This document shows positions 7,340 through 15,838 of a stretch of DNA of 24,280 bases, piece by piece. A model generated the notes under the pieces. The model did no database searches. It was given only the letters and a program-made list of their open reading frames with translations, and was not told the origin of the DNA. The stretch lies in NCBI GenBank assembly GCA_031376995.1, contig JANMEO010000094.1, positions 1 to 24,280 on the forward strand. The letters are read 5' to 3'. The position numbers were made by a program, and so were the translations under genes. Each line of letters starts with the position of its first letter. Positions within the stretch are counted from its first letter, which is position 1. The DNA is from CANHBY01 sp031376995 (GTDB lineage: Bacteria; Pseudomonadota; Gammaproteobacteria; Burkholderiales; Burkholderiaceae_C).

Positions 7340-7822
7340 TCATTGCGAATTTTTCAAAGTTGGCAGCGTCGACTTTTCCGAACTTGAGCGTTGTGTCAAT
7401 GTGTGCACAGGGTCGGCCCGCATGCCGTTCAGTGCCCGGCGCACGCCAGCCTCGAGCACTTCCGGGTCCAACGGCTTGACCCAGTACTCAAAGGCGCCCA
7501 GGCTCATGGCCCTGATGACGTCCATCGAAAAGCCATTGCCTGTGAGGATCGTCACGCGCAGGCGGCGAGCGGCGATGTCCTCGCTAATCATTCTCACCAC
7601 CTCCAGGCCTGAGATGTCGCCCAGGTTCATGTCTAGCAGCACGAAGTCAGGTCGTTCAGCGCGCACCATGCGCACCCCCTCGTGCCCATTCGCGGCATGC
7701 ATCAGAACCACCCCGGGCAGTCGAGCCAGCCCGGCCTCGACCACGGCGAAGTTGATCGGGTTGTCTTCAATGTAGAGGACCTTGCCATGCGGCTCGGCTG
7801 CCCCTGGTTCAATATCATTCAT
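7340..7822 (-). CDS. Response regulator, receiver domain only
   Basis: The 160-residue protein is a single CheY-like receiver. The acidic pair is at Glu19-Asp20 (LYIEDN), the phospho-acceptor Asp64 is in FVLLDMNL, a Thr follows at TILTGN (about 91-94) and the conserved Lys is at about 116 in WVKPLD. There is no output domain; the C-terminal tail of about 25 residues is Ser/Thr rich. A strong ribosome site (GGGGAGGG) precedes the ATG. It lies downstream of the hybrid kinase in the same direction and probably receives phosphate from that kinase or its HPt domain. The stop codon is only about 5 bp from the end of repeat copy 1, and repeat copy 2 lies in front of it, so the gene is bracketed by the repeat. 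Confidence 0.92.
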   Translation of the reverse strand: MNDIEPGAAEPHGKVLYIEDNPINFAVVEAGLARLPGVVLMHAANGHEGVRMVRAERPDFVLLDMNLGDISGLEVVRMISEDIAARRLRVTILTGNGFSMDVIRAMSLGAFEYWVKPLDPEVLEAGVRRALNGMRADPVHTLTQRSSSEKSTLPTLKNSQ

Positions 7823-7885
7823 GCTACCCTCCCCTGCGCCGCCCGCGTCCGTCGCTCACGTCGCCTCTCGGCGCCGCCGATGTTA

Positions 7886-8048
7886 ATACCCATCCAACCT
7901 GAAGATGCTTCTGTCGACAAAGAGATGGAAGGGCGATCTGCGGCGTTGCAAAGCATGGCCATGCGCAAGGGTATCGCCATGCTTTGCAACTGACCGCTCA
8001 TCACGTCACCCCCTTTGCCAACACAGCATCTTCAGGTTGAATGGGGAA
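7886..8048. repeat. Palindromic repeat, full copy 2
   Basis: The left end ATACCCATCCAACCTGAAG and the right end (CTTCAGGTTGAATGGGG, ending near 8048) are imperfect inverted repeats of the family with an AACCTGAAG variant. The core contains GATCTGCGGCGTTGCAAA as in other copies. Its centre is a 15-bp perfect stem, GTTGCAAAGCATGGC (7945-7959) with GCCATGCTTTGCAAC (7976-7990), around a 16-nt loop. The right end overlaps the last 16 codons of the kinase gene. The element fills nearly all the space between kinase and response regulator. Confidence 0.85.
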
Positions 8049-11000
8049 TGCCGTCGGCTGTGTCTCACGCAATACCCCTTCGATGCCCTCGAGCAACGGC
8101 ACCAACTTGGCGCTCAGCGTGGCGACGCAGCGCTCGATATGGGGCACCGGGCGGTTGTTGCTGATCGCCGCGTGCAGTGCCGCTGCCGCCTCACGCACGG
8201 CTGCGGCCCCGACGTTGCCTGCCGAACCCATCAGGTTATGGGCCAGCGCCGTGAGGGCCGCCAGATCACCGACGGCCAGCGCAACGGCGAGTTGCTGGGC
8301 GTCCTGAGCATGACGGCGGGCGAACAGGCCCAGGATGCGTGCCTGCGTTGCTTGCCGTCCCAGTACGCGCGCCAGTCCGCTCTCGAGATCTAGCCCGGGC
8401 ACGACAGCCCAGCGCTGCTGCCATGCGGCTGCGCTGGGCTCGACGGCCTGGACCTGGGCTGGCACCGAAGCGTCTGGCTGCAAAGTGGCAGACGACGGCA
8501 GCCACTGCAGCAGCGCATCGTAGAGCGCATCGGGATCGACTGGCTTGGCAACAAAGGCATTCATGCCGGCCTTCAGACAGGCGCGCCTGTCCTCGTCGAA
8601 TACGTTGGCGGTCATGGCCAGGATGGGTATCCCTGACCAGCCTGGCAAGGCGCGGATAGCTACTGTGGCCTCGAGCCCGTCCATCCGCGGCATCTGCATG
8701 TCCATCAGCACCAGCTCGTAGATGCAGTTGCACGCCATCTCAAACGCCGCGCGGCCATCGACGGCGACATCGACGGCCAAGCCGGCGCCGTGCAGCAACT
8801 CGACCGCCACTTCGCGGTTGACTTCGTTATCCTCGGCCAGCAGCAACCGGGCCCCGCCGTGCAGGTGGCGCAGTTCACCCAGCGTTGGCACGCAGCGCAC
8901 GGCTGCCAGCCCGGCGTCAGCCTGAGGCATGACGCCTTGCCCGCGGCCCACGCGGGCGGTGAACCAGAAGGTGCTGCCGCGGCCCAGTGTGCTTTGTGCA
9001 CCCGCCTGCCCGCCCATTAGCTCCGCAAGCTGCCTTGTGATGGCCAGTCCGAGGCCAGTGCCGCCGTAGTTGCGCGTGGTCGAGGTATCGGCCTGCACAA
9101 AAGCTTCAAACAGGCTGGGTATCCTTTCGGGGTCGATACCGATGCCCGAGTCCTGCACCTCGAAGCGCACCAGCAGGGTATCGCCGCCATCCTCCACCAA
9201 CGCGGCGCGCAAGGTCACCTTGCCGCTCTGGGTGAACTTCACCGCGTTGCTGGCGTAATTGAGCAAGGCCTGGCGCAGCCGGGTGGCGTCGCCGCGCAGC
9301 CATAGCGGCACGTCGTCGCGGTCAATCTCGACAGCCAGTCCTTTGGACCTCGCCGTGTCCCCAATCAGTGATAGCACATGGTCGATCACTGCGCTGAGCG
9401 TGAAGTTTTCGTGCTCTAGAACAAGCTTGCCGGCCTCGATCTTCGAGATGTCAAGGATGTCGTTAATGACCGTCATCAGGTGCGTCGCGGCGAGGTCAAT
9501 TTTGCTCAAGCGCAGCGCCTGCTCGGGCGTCGGTTCGGCACTCCGCAGCAGGTGAGTCAGACCGATGATGGCGTTCATTGGCGTGCGGATCTCGTGGCTC
9601 ATGTTAGCCAAAAAGGTGCTCTTGGCCAGACTGGCGGCGTCTGCCCGCTGGCGCGCTGCGCCGAGTTCGGCAGTGCGGCTGGCCACCAGGGTTTCCAGAT
9701 GGTTCCGGTGAGAGTCGAGCTCTCGGATCAAACGCTTCTGATCGGTAACGTCGCGCTGCATCGACACATAGTGGGTGACCTTGCCGTCGTGGCGCCGCAG
9801 CGGCACCACGACGGCGGCCTCAATGTATTCCCTACCATCCTTGCGCCGGTTGATGAACTCGCCCTGCCAGGTTTGGCCACTGGTGATTGCCCTCTTCAGT
9901 GCGATGTACGACGCCTGCGGGGTCTTGCCCGAGCCGAGCAGCGCACCCGGGCGCCGACCCATCGCTTCGTCGCGCTGGTAGCCACTGTTGTTTAAGAACG
10001 CCTCGTTGACGTACTCGATACGTTCTTCGGCATCGGTGATCATCACGCTCTCCGAACTTTGCTCCAACGCCATCGACAACTGGCGCAACTTCGCCTCAAG
10101 GCGTTGGCTCTCGCTGATGTCGCGCAAGTTGGTGATGACCGCAACCCCTTGCGGCGTGACCATAGGACTGAGGATGATTTCCAGCGCCAGCTCGCTGCCG
10201 TCCTTATGCCGCCCGGTCAGCTCGCGCACCGCGCCCATCAACCTGCGGCTCGGATCGGCCATGTAGCCCTCACGCATCGCCACATGGCTGCCAGCTTGGC
10301 GATCCGCCATCAGATATTCCATCGCCCGACCGACGAGCTCGTCACGCGTGTAGCCAAAGAGTCTCTCGGTCTGACGGTTGACGGCCTGGATGATGCCGGC
10401 CGCTCCGGTGACGATGACAGCGTCAGGCGAGGCCTCGAACAGGCGCTGGTACTTCTCGTCGCTGGCCTTCAGAGCGGCTTCGCGATCCTGCGCCGCGAGC
10501 ACCGCGCGATTGAAAGCGCCGATCAGATCACCAACTTCATCGAGCCGGACAACAGGCAAGGGCTGGGGCCGCTGACCGTCAACATCGTGCGAGGCCAAGG
10601 CCTGAACCGCCATCCGCAGCGGGGCCAACTGGCGCCGCAGCACCCACCAGGTGAGCCCACCAGCCAGCAGCGTCAGCGCCAGCGCCGCGAGCATGAGGCG
10701 TTGCTGCACCCGTTCGATCCCAGCAAAGGCCTCTTCGGTCGGCAACACCACGGACACATACCAACCCGCCGCCGGCACCCCTTTGGCTGAGGACAGCATC
10801 TCGATGCCCAGTGAGTTGACCAAAATGCCCGAACCCTCAAAGCCCTGCATGAAGCGGTCGACCAGGGCATCGACACCGGGCGCGGGGGCGCGCGACATGA
10901 CCAGGCGCTTGTCAGTCGAGGTCACGATCAGCCGTTGCTGCGGCGCGACCAGCAGATAGCCGCCGGTCTTGCCATAGTGGTTGTTGGCGAACTTGTCCAG

Positions 11001-11573
11001 GAAGCTGGGTTCGGCCAGGTTGATGACGCCCATCAACGCCCCAGTCGTCGTCTTGCCACCGCCTGGGATGGGTACGGCGATGACGATGACCGGCGTCTTC
11101 AGTTGCTTGCCCATGACGGGCACACCGACAGTCGCCCGGCCCTGTTTGAGCACGCCGGCGACGAAGTCGCGATCGATGTAGCTGACGCCGAGGCCTGTGG
11201 CTCCCAGCGGCAGCGCGGCTGTGGCGATGCCATCCATCCCAATGACGAAGGTGCCGCCGTTAAACTGGCTCTGAAACACAGGGAGGCTTTCCAGGTGGGC
11301 CTGCAAGGCGGCAACGTCGGCCTGCAGCGCAGGGGCGAAGCCGGCCGCCACGATCTGCAGCGACTTCATCCGCTCGACCAGCTCGCGATCAAGCTCAGAG
11401 GCCACGAACGAAGCGGTCGAAAACTGCTGCTCGCCCGATATGCGTTGCATGTCTTCGCGCAACAGCCGACCGGCGTAAAACGCCAGCAACCAAAGGCTCG
11501 CCACGAAGATCACCAGAGTGAACAGCGTCACCCGGGTATTGATCGAGCGCCGAAAAGCGGCGTGCCAGGTCAT
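8001..11573 (-). CDS. Hybrid sensor histidine kinase (Cache-HAMP-PAS-PAS-HisKA-HATPase-REC-HPt)
   Basis: This 1190-residue membrane kinase has a helix near residues 10-34, a periplasmic Cache-like sensor region and a second helix at roughly 300-325. HAMP and two PAS domains follow (EASPDAVIVTG and EQSSESVMITD). HisKA carries phospho-acceptor His660 in SHEIRTPMN. The ATPase has an N-box ending SNAVKF and G boxes DSGIGI and GGTGLGL. A receiver has Asp958 (LVLMDMQMP), and a C-terminal HPt has His1112 (AHNLMGS). The HPt has Met where Lys is common after the His. The ATG at 11573 is chosen because GGGAGGG precedes it; an ATG at 11621 lacks this. The region appears richer in GC than its neighbours. 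The final residues, IQPEDAVLAKGVT, are encoded by the palindromic repeat. Confidence 0.93.
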   Translation of the reverse strand: MTWHAAFRRSINTRVTLFTLVIFVASLWLLAFYAGRLLREDMQRISGEQQFSTASFVASELDRELVERMKSLQIVAAGFAPALQADVAALQAHLESLPVFQSQFNGGTFVIGMDGIATAALPLGATGLGVSYIDRDFVAGVLKQGRATVGVPVMGKQLKTPVIVIAVPIPGGGKTTTGALMGVINLAEPSFLDKFANNHYGKTGGYLLVAPQQRLIVTSTDKRLVMSRAPAPGVDALVDRFMQGFEGSGILVNSLGIEMLSSAKGVPAAGWYVSVVLPTEEAFAGIERVQQRLMLAALALTLLAGGLTWWVLRRQLAPLRMAVQALASHDVDGQRPQPLPVVRLDEVGDLIGAFNRAVLAAQDREAALKASDEKYQRLFEASPDAVIVTGAAGIIQAVNRQTERLFGYTRDELVGRAMEYLMADRQAGSHVAMREGYMADPSRRLMGAVRELTGRHKDGSELALEIILSPMVTPQGVAVITNLRDISESQRLEAKLRQLSMALEQSSESVMITDAEERIEYVNEAFLNNSGYQRDEAMGRRPGALLGSGKTPQASYIALKRAITSGQTWQGEFINRRKDGREYIEAAVVVPLRRHDGKVTHYVSMQRDVTDQKRLIRELDSHRNHLETLVASRTAELGAARQRADAASLAKSTFLANMSHEIRTPMNAIIGLTHLLRSAEPTPEQALRLSKIDLAATHLMTVINDILDISKIEAGKLVLEHENFTLSAVIDHVLSLIGDTARSKGLAVEIDRDDVPLWLRGDATRLRQALLNYASNAVKFTQSGKVTLRAALVEDGGDTLLVRFEVQDSGIGIDPERIPSLFEAFVQADTSTTRNYGGTGLGLAITRQLAELMGGQAGAQSTLGRGSTFWFTARVGRGQGVMPQADAGLAAVRCVPTLGELRHLHGGARLLLAEDNEVNREVAVELLHGAGLAVDVAVDGRAAFEMACNCIYELVLMDMQMPRMDGLEATVAIRALPGWSGIPILAMTANVFDEDRRACLKAGMNAFVAKPVDPDALYDALLQWLPSSATLQPDASVPAQVQAVEPSAAAWQQRWAVVPGLDLESGLARVLGRQATQARILGLFARRHAQDAQQLAVALAVGDLAALTALAHNLMGSAGNVGAAAVREAAAALHAAISNNRPVPHIERCVATLSAKLVPLLEGIEGVLRETQPTAFPIQPEDAVLAKGVT

Positions 11574-11711
11574 TCGAACCCTCCCATTGCGTTGAACTGT
11601 TGCAGGCTGCTGCCGAAACATAGGCCTTGCGCCCAGTGAAGATAAGTCACCAGTCTGCGCGGCCCCATGTGTTCAAGGCATCGTGTGTCGAGTCAAGGCA
11701 GGTTGGATAGG

Positions 11712-11742
11712 ATATAGACCTCGAAACTGAAGATGCTGTGTC
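11712..11742. repeat. Palindromic repeat, isolated left end
   Basis: ATAGACCTCGAAACTGAAG followed by ATGCTGTGTC is a degenerate left end of the repeat family. It faces an equally degenerate right end at 12090-12119, which ends its inner part with the same GACACAGC. The two could be the ends of one larger unit of about 408 bp, or two independent remnants. The interior does not show the GCGGCGTTGCAAA core of the full copies. Confidence 0.65.
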
Positions 11743-11745
11743 ACT

Positions 11746-11960
11746 GATGCTCTGGACACCTTTATTGGTGAAGCTCAGTAAACCCATACTGGTGATCATG
11801 ATCACCCTCCTGTCGATGGCATTGAGGGGCCGCAGGAACAGCCCCGAGACAGCGCGGTCCCGGGCGCTGCTCAAGGTCACGGCCACCTGACCCAGATGGG
11901 GTCCGTCGGTGCGAAAGACAGCGCCTGAGGGCGGTGCTTCGCGGCGGGCGACATGGTGGT
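11746..11960 (-). pseudogene. Possible gene remnant between two repeat ends
   Basis: On the minus strand an open stretch reads like real protein, including AVFRTDGPHLGQVAVTLSSA and then RDRAVSGLFLRPLNAIDRRV, before running into repeat-derived sequence. It lacks a credible start, and I cannot name the family; the pattern loosely resembles the end of a periplasmic sensor domain, which is only an impression. The rest of 11574-12475 holds no convincing gene. An alternative is that this is non-coding GC-rich DNA with a chance open frame. A protein search with the stretch would settle it. Confidence 0.25.
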
Positions 11961-12089
11961 TGGCTGGTCGATGACAGGCTCATGCTACTCCGTCTGAATT
12001 GAAAGGCAAGGGCTGTCGGCAGATGACCGACGGCTTGGCCCGGCCGCCTTGAATGAGCCCCTCTCACTTGAAGTTCACGCCCTATAGAC

Positions 12090-12119
12090 GACACAGCATT
12101 TTCAGTTCCCAGGGGGATG
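12090..12119. repeat. Palindromic repeat, isolated right end
   Basis: GACACAGCATTTTCAGTTCC followed by CAGGGGGAT is a right end of the family with one change in the usual CATCTTCAG core. It pairs in inverted orientation with the left end at 11712-11742. The CTGC microsatellite begins 13 bp further on. Confidence 0.65.
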
Positions 12120-12132
12120 GTAAGGACGCTCG

Positions 12133-12224
<92 letters not shown>

Positions 12225-12475
12225 CCAACAACTGAGGCAAAAATCTCAGATATCTACCAAGCGCTGCGAAAAAAAACTTCCATTGAGCCTGTATTCGTGT
12301 ACATTGCGGTCACCAGCAAGCCCTAAGCAAGTCATTTGTGATCTCATTTCATCTCATCTCGGTTCTCGAGACGAGCATCGTCAGAAATCCCCAGCTCGAC
12401 CCTTAAGTGTTGCTGCATGCGACAGCATGGTGCTGCGCATTTTTTTATTTTTATTCCGCTAGATAGGATATGTTT
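12225..12475 (+). promoter_or_regulatory. Probable leader/promoter region of the cold shock gene
   Basis: This 250-bp stretch has no gene. Close to the cold shock gene it contains a small hairpin (CATGC, loop GACA, GCATG, near 12415-12430) followed by a T-rich run at about 12440-12453 and then the ribosome site AGGA at 12465-12468. Cold shock genes in proteobacteria often have long 5' leaders that change fold with temperature, and the space is enough for one. No promoter hexamers could be fixed by eye. Confidence 0.3.
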
Positions 12476-12685
12476 ATGACGAAGAAAACCGGTGTTGTGA
12501 AGTGGTTCAACGAGAGCAAGGGCTACGGATTCATTGCCCAAGACGAAGGTGGCGCTGATCTTTTCGCCCACTTCCGTGACATCGAGGGCAACGGCTTCAA
12601 GACACTCGCAGAAAACCAAAAGGTTGAATTTGAAGTCAAGCAAGGCCAAAAAGGCTTGCAAGCCGCCAACATTCGCCCGATCTAA
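12476..12685 (+). CDS. Cold shock protein (CspA family)
   Basis: The 69-residue protein is a single cold shock domain, a five-strand nucleic-acid-binding barrel that acts as an RNA chaperone. It starts MTKKTGVVKWFNESKGYGFI, which contains RNP1 (KGYGFI), and has DLFAHF in the RNP2 position, where Val is more usual than Ala. I take the ATG at 12476 because the AGGA ribosome site is 7 bases before it; the ATG at 12470 is only 1 base from that site. The gene stands alone, with a strong terminator 20 bp after its stop. Whether it is cold-induced or constitutive cannot be told. Confidence 0.95.
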   Translation: MTKKTGVVKWFNESKGYGFIAQDEGGADLFAHFRDIEGNGFKTLAENQKVEFEVKQGQKGLQAANIRPI

Positions 12686-12706
12686 ACCGCACCCCGGTCT
12701 AATCTT

Positions 12707-12735
12707 AAAAAGCCGCGGCGATCCCGCGGCTTTTT
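12707..12735 (+). terminator. Rho-independent terminator of the cold shock gene
   Basis: A perfect 7-bp GC stem, GCCGCGG (12712-12718) and CCGCGGC (12724-12730), encloses the loop CGATC and is flanked by AAAAA and TTTTT. The symmetric A and T runs mean it could work on both strands. It lies between the cold shock stop and the DUF58 gene, so the latter needs its own promoter in the roughly 38 bp that follow or transcription that reads through. Confidence 0.93.
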
Positions 12736-12773
12736 AACGTCTGAAGCACCAACGTGCCCCCTAACATGAAGGC

Positions 12774-13757
12774 ATGCCTAAACTGCTAACCCTGCTGCAA
12801 TGGCGCTTCGAGGCGTGGATCGATTCACGTCATCAGCGCACTGACACACAACAACTCAACCACCGCAACGTCTACATCCTGCCCACCCAAGCGGGCCTGA
12901 TGTTTGGCTTGACGTTGGCAATTTTGTTGCTGACATCCATCAACTACCAGCTGAATTTGGGCTATGCACTGACTTTTTTGCTGCTAGGCTGCGCCCTGGT
13001 GTCCATGCACATGACCCACTACAACTTGCATGGTCTGAGCCTGCACTTGCGGCCTGTGGCCCCCACCTTCGCCAACCGAACCGCCCCGCTCCAAGTGGTG
13101 GTTCAAAGCCCTGCGGGCCATACCCGAGACCGCTATGGCATCGGGCTGCGACTTTCCGGCGCACCCATCAATGGCATCACATGGATCAACGTCCCTGCAG
13201 ATGACATGGCTGAAATCGCGCTGGGGTTTGTCCCCACGGTGCGCGGACATCAACCCATTCCCAGCTGGACCATCGAAACACGTTTCCCATTCGGATTGTT
13301 CAGAGCCTGGAGCGTCTGGCGGCCCGCCTCTGGGGTGCTGGTTTATCCCGAGCCTGAGCACCCTGCCCCACCCTTGCCACCCTTACAGTCTGTCGCGGCA
13401 GGCACAGGCGCTGGCCCCCAACAAGAACGGGGTGAATGGGACGGGGTGCGCAGCTACCTTCGAGGTGACCCTTTAAAGACCATCGTCTGGAAAAAAGCCG
13501 CCCAGGCGATGGCCTGTGGCACTGAGCTGGTCAGCCGCGATAGACCACCCACAGCCCCAGCAGAGCTCTGGTTAGACTGGCAAGCGTGCACCGGCCTTGA
13601 CATCGAGGCTCGACTATCGCGCCTGTGCGCCTGGGTGAACTGCGCCCATCGATCTGAATTGCTGTTCGGACTGCTCATGCCCCATACCCAACTCGCCATG
13701 GGCTCAGGAGAGAGTCACCGCCAAGCAGCGCTAAGGGTGCTGGCACTGTGGTCTTGA
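12774..13757 (+). CDS. DUF58 domain membrane protein
   Basis: The 327-residue protein has two adjacent N-terminal membrane helices (about residues 40-78, AGLMFGLTLAILLL onwards). The DUF58 hallmark follows near residues 228-245: VRSYLRGDPLKTIVWKKAA, matching the family R-Y-x-x-G-D-x-x-x-x-I-x-W pattern. DUF58 proteins resemble von Willebrand A-like proteins and usually sit in operons with a MoxR ATPase and a TgpA-type transglutaminase. Here only the transglutaminase gene is next to it, overlapping by about 10 bp. Function is not known in detail; an envelope role is inferred. Confidence 0.88.
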   Translation: MPKLLTLLQWRFEAWIDSRHQRTDTQQLNHRNVYILPTQAGLMFGLTLAILLLTSINYQLNLGYALTFLLLGCALVSMHMTHYNLHGLSLHLRPVAPTFANRTAPLQVVVQSPAGHTRDRYGIGLRLSGAPINGITWINVPADDMAEIALGFVPTVRGHQPIPSWTIETRFPFGLFRAWSVWRPASGVLVYPEPEHPAPPLPPLQSVAAGTGAGPQQERGEWDGVRSYLRGDPLKTIVWKKAAQAMACGTELVSRDRPPTAPAELWLDWQACTGLDIEARLSRLCAWVNCAHRSELLFGLLMPHTQLAMGSGESHRQAALRVLALWS

Positions 13758-15811
13758 CGCTTCGCAGCGGCTTACAAGCGTTAAGGGCACTGTCACGTGA
13801 TGCCCGCGACACGCTGTTTTTGCTTAGCATTATTTTGTGGACAGTGGCACCCCACGTTTCTCACCTGCCCACTTGGTGCATTGCATTTGCAGGGGGCATC
13901 CTGGCGTGGCGTGCGCGCTTGGCCGTTGTGGGCGGAAAACTTCCTGGGCGCTGGGTCCTTTTGGGCGCACTGGCCCTAGGCCTGGGTTTGACACTGGTGT
14001 CACTGGGCTCACTGCTGGGCAGGCAAGCAGGTGTCACCATGCTGGTTGTTTTGATATCGATCAAAACACTTGAACTGCACGCCCAACGCGATATTTTTGT
14101 GGTGTTATTTCTGGGTTTTTTCTTGACCTTGACGCATTTTCTTTTTTCACAATCCATGCTGGTGGCTTTAGCCATGCTGATTTCAGTCTGGGGCTTGCTG
14201 AGCTTGCTGGTATTGACGCATCTACCCGTTGGCCAACCCAGCCTGCGTCAGGCAGCACAGCTTGCGGCCAAAACAGCTTTGCTTGGCGCCCCCCTCATGC
14301 TGGTATTGTTTTTGTTGTTTCCCCGCATAGGGCCCCTGTGGGGCATCCCCCAAGACGGCGCTGCTCAGACCGGATTGAGTGACAGCCTTCGCATGGGATC
14401 GGTGGCCAAGTTGGCTCAGAGCAATGAAATTGTCATGCGATTGCGCTTTCTTGATCCCCCGCCCAGTCCAAGCAGCATGTACTTTCGTGGCCCGGTACTC
14501 AGTCAATTTGATGGCCATGAATGGCGACCCTTGGCCAAGTCCAGCTTCACGGCAGAACTAACCCCTCGAGCCCTCCTGCGCCTTCAGGGACCAAGCATTC
14601 GCTATGAGATGACCCTTGAGCCCCAGGGCTTGCGAGAGATACCCCTGCTTGAAGCCAGCCCGAACCCGCCTCAGCGCGAAGGGGCTAGCGCCCAACAGCT
14701 GGACATGGAGCTCACTGATGATATGCGCTGGATATCACGCTCAGGCCTGCGTGAGCGCCTGCGCTTGCGCTTGCGAGCACAAGCCCACATCAACTTTGAG
14801 CACGGGCCCACCACGATGCTGCTGGGCCTGCAAGATTATGTTGAGCTTCCACCAGGCAGCAACCCACGTACCCTGGCTTGGGCTGCTGCACTGCGACGTC
14901 AGCCTGCCATGGCTCAGGCCGACGCCCAAACCTTGGCTCAAGCCATATTTCGCCATATTCAAACTGAAAACTTCAGCTATACACTGACGCCAGGGCCTTA
15001 TGGCACCCAAAATCTGCACGCTGTTGACGAGTTTTGGTTGGACAGACGCGCTGGTTTTTGTGAGCATTTTGCGAGCGCCTTTGTCGTTGTCATGCGTGCG
15101 CTCGATGTCCCCGCGCGGATCGTGACTGGGTATCAAGGGGTTGATCCTGTGCCTGTGGATGGCTACTACATCGTGCGCCAAAAATCAGCCCATGCCTGGG
15201 CCGAGTTTTGGCAAGCGGGTGAAGGCTGGGTGAGGGCAGATCCCACGGCAGCCGTATCTCCCGCGCGGATCAGCAACAGCGCCACTTTGATAGCACCTAA
15301 CAGCCTGGTGGCTGACAGACTGCAGCAAGCCTTGGGGGGCAGTGCACAAATGCTCGTCCGCTGGCGCAACTCATGGGAGGCCGTGAACAACCGGTGGAAT
15401 CAATGGGTGCTCAACTACTCCAGCACTCAGCAGTTTGACCTGCTCAATCGGCTGGGCTTCCACAGCCCAAGCATTCAAGATCTGGCTTGGCTGCTGTTTG
15501 CAACGGTCAGCAGCTTGGCTGGACTCAGCCTGCTAGTGGGATGGTGGTTGCATCACCATAACAACCCGTGGGCACGACAAATGACGCAGGTGCGATACGC
15601 ATTACGATCTTTGGGGGTCTGCCTTGCCGATCACGATCCCCCACTCACGCTGGCGCACAAAACGCGTGATGATCTGCAGGGCCGTGCCGAACCGCTGGCC
15701 CAAGCATTGAGTGCGCTAGACCCCCTGCGATACGGCCCAAACACCTCACCCAAAGCCATCAACCGTCAATTTCAAGTGATCCAGAGGCACGTCAAGGCCC
15801 TTTTAAAATGA
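13748..15811 (+). CDS. TgpA-like membrane transglutaminase (DUF3488 + transglutaminase core + DUF4129-like tail)
   Basis: The 687-residue protein begins with a bundle of about six or seven membrane helices (residues 15-200, DUF3488/TgpA N-terminal region). A periplasmic transglutaminase-like domain follows with the complete catalytic triad: Cys438 in RAGFCEHFASAF, His482 in SAHAWAEFW and Asp498 in VRADPTA. Another helix lies near residues 565-585, followed by a cytoplasmic tail. TgpA of Pseudomonas aeruginosa is the characterised relative and is linked to viability, but the substrate is unclear. The start is GTG at 13748 or TTG at 13754, overlapping the DUF58 stop. It converges on aroC with a 27-bp gap and no visible terminator. 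Confidence 0.9.
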   Translation: MVLTLRSGLQALRALSRDARDTLFLLSIILWTVAPHVSHLPTWCIAFAGGILAWRARLAVVGGKLPGRWVLLGALALGLGLTLVSLGSLLGRQAGVTMLVVLISIKTLELHAQRDIFVVLFLGFFLTLTHFLFSQSMLVALAMLISVWGLLSLLVLTHLPVGQPSLRQAAQLAAKTALLGAPLMLVLFLLFPRIGPLWGIPQDGAAQTGLSDSLRMGSVAKLAQSNEIVMRLRFLDPPPSPSSMYFRGPVLSQFDGHEWRPLAKSSFTAELTPRALLRLQGPSIRYEMTLEPQGLREIPLLEASPNPPQREGASAQQLDMELTDDMRWISRSGLRERLRLRLRAQAHINFEHGPTTMLLGLQDYVELPPGSNPRTLAWAAALRRQPAMAQADAQTLAQAIFRHIQTENFSYTLTPGPYGTQNLHAVDEFWLDRRAGFCEHFASAFVVVMRALDVPARIVTGYQGVDPVPVDGYYIVRQKSAHAWAEFWQAGEGWVRADPTAAVSPARISNSATLIAPNSLVADRLQQALGGSAQMLVRWRNSWEAVNNRWNQWVLNYSSTQQFDLLNRLGFHSPSIQDLAWLLFATVSSLAGLSLLVGWWLHHHNNPWARQMTQVRYALRSLGVCLADHDPPLTLAHKTRDDLQGRAEPLAQALSALDPLRYGPNTSPKAINRQFQVIQRHVKALLK

Positions 15812-15838
15812 CAGCCCCTGAATCAAGCCAGCCATCGC

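Noticed and set aside
10059..11639. Plus-strand open frames of about 240 residues opposite the kinase
   Set aside because: They are antisense to intact PAS, HAMP and Cache domains, are rich in His, Gln and Arg as expected from antisense of GC-rich coding DNA, and have no ribosome site.
11647..11886. Possible small gene starting at an ATG after AGGAGGG near 11808
   Set aside because: The ribosome-like site is good, but the product runs straight through a repeat end and shows no conserved pattern. It is kept only as a possible remnant.
15812..15838. Terminator between the convergent TgpA and aroC genes
   Set aside because: No stem followed by a T run is visible in the 27-bp gap.
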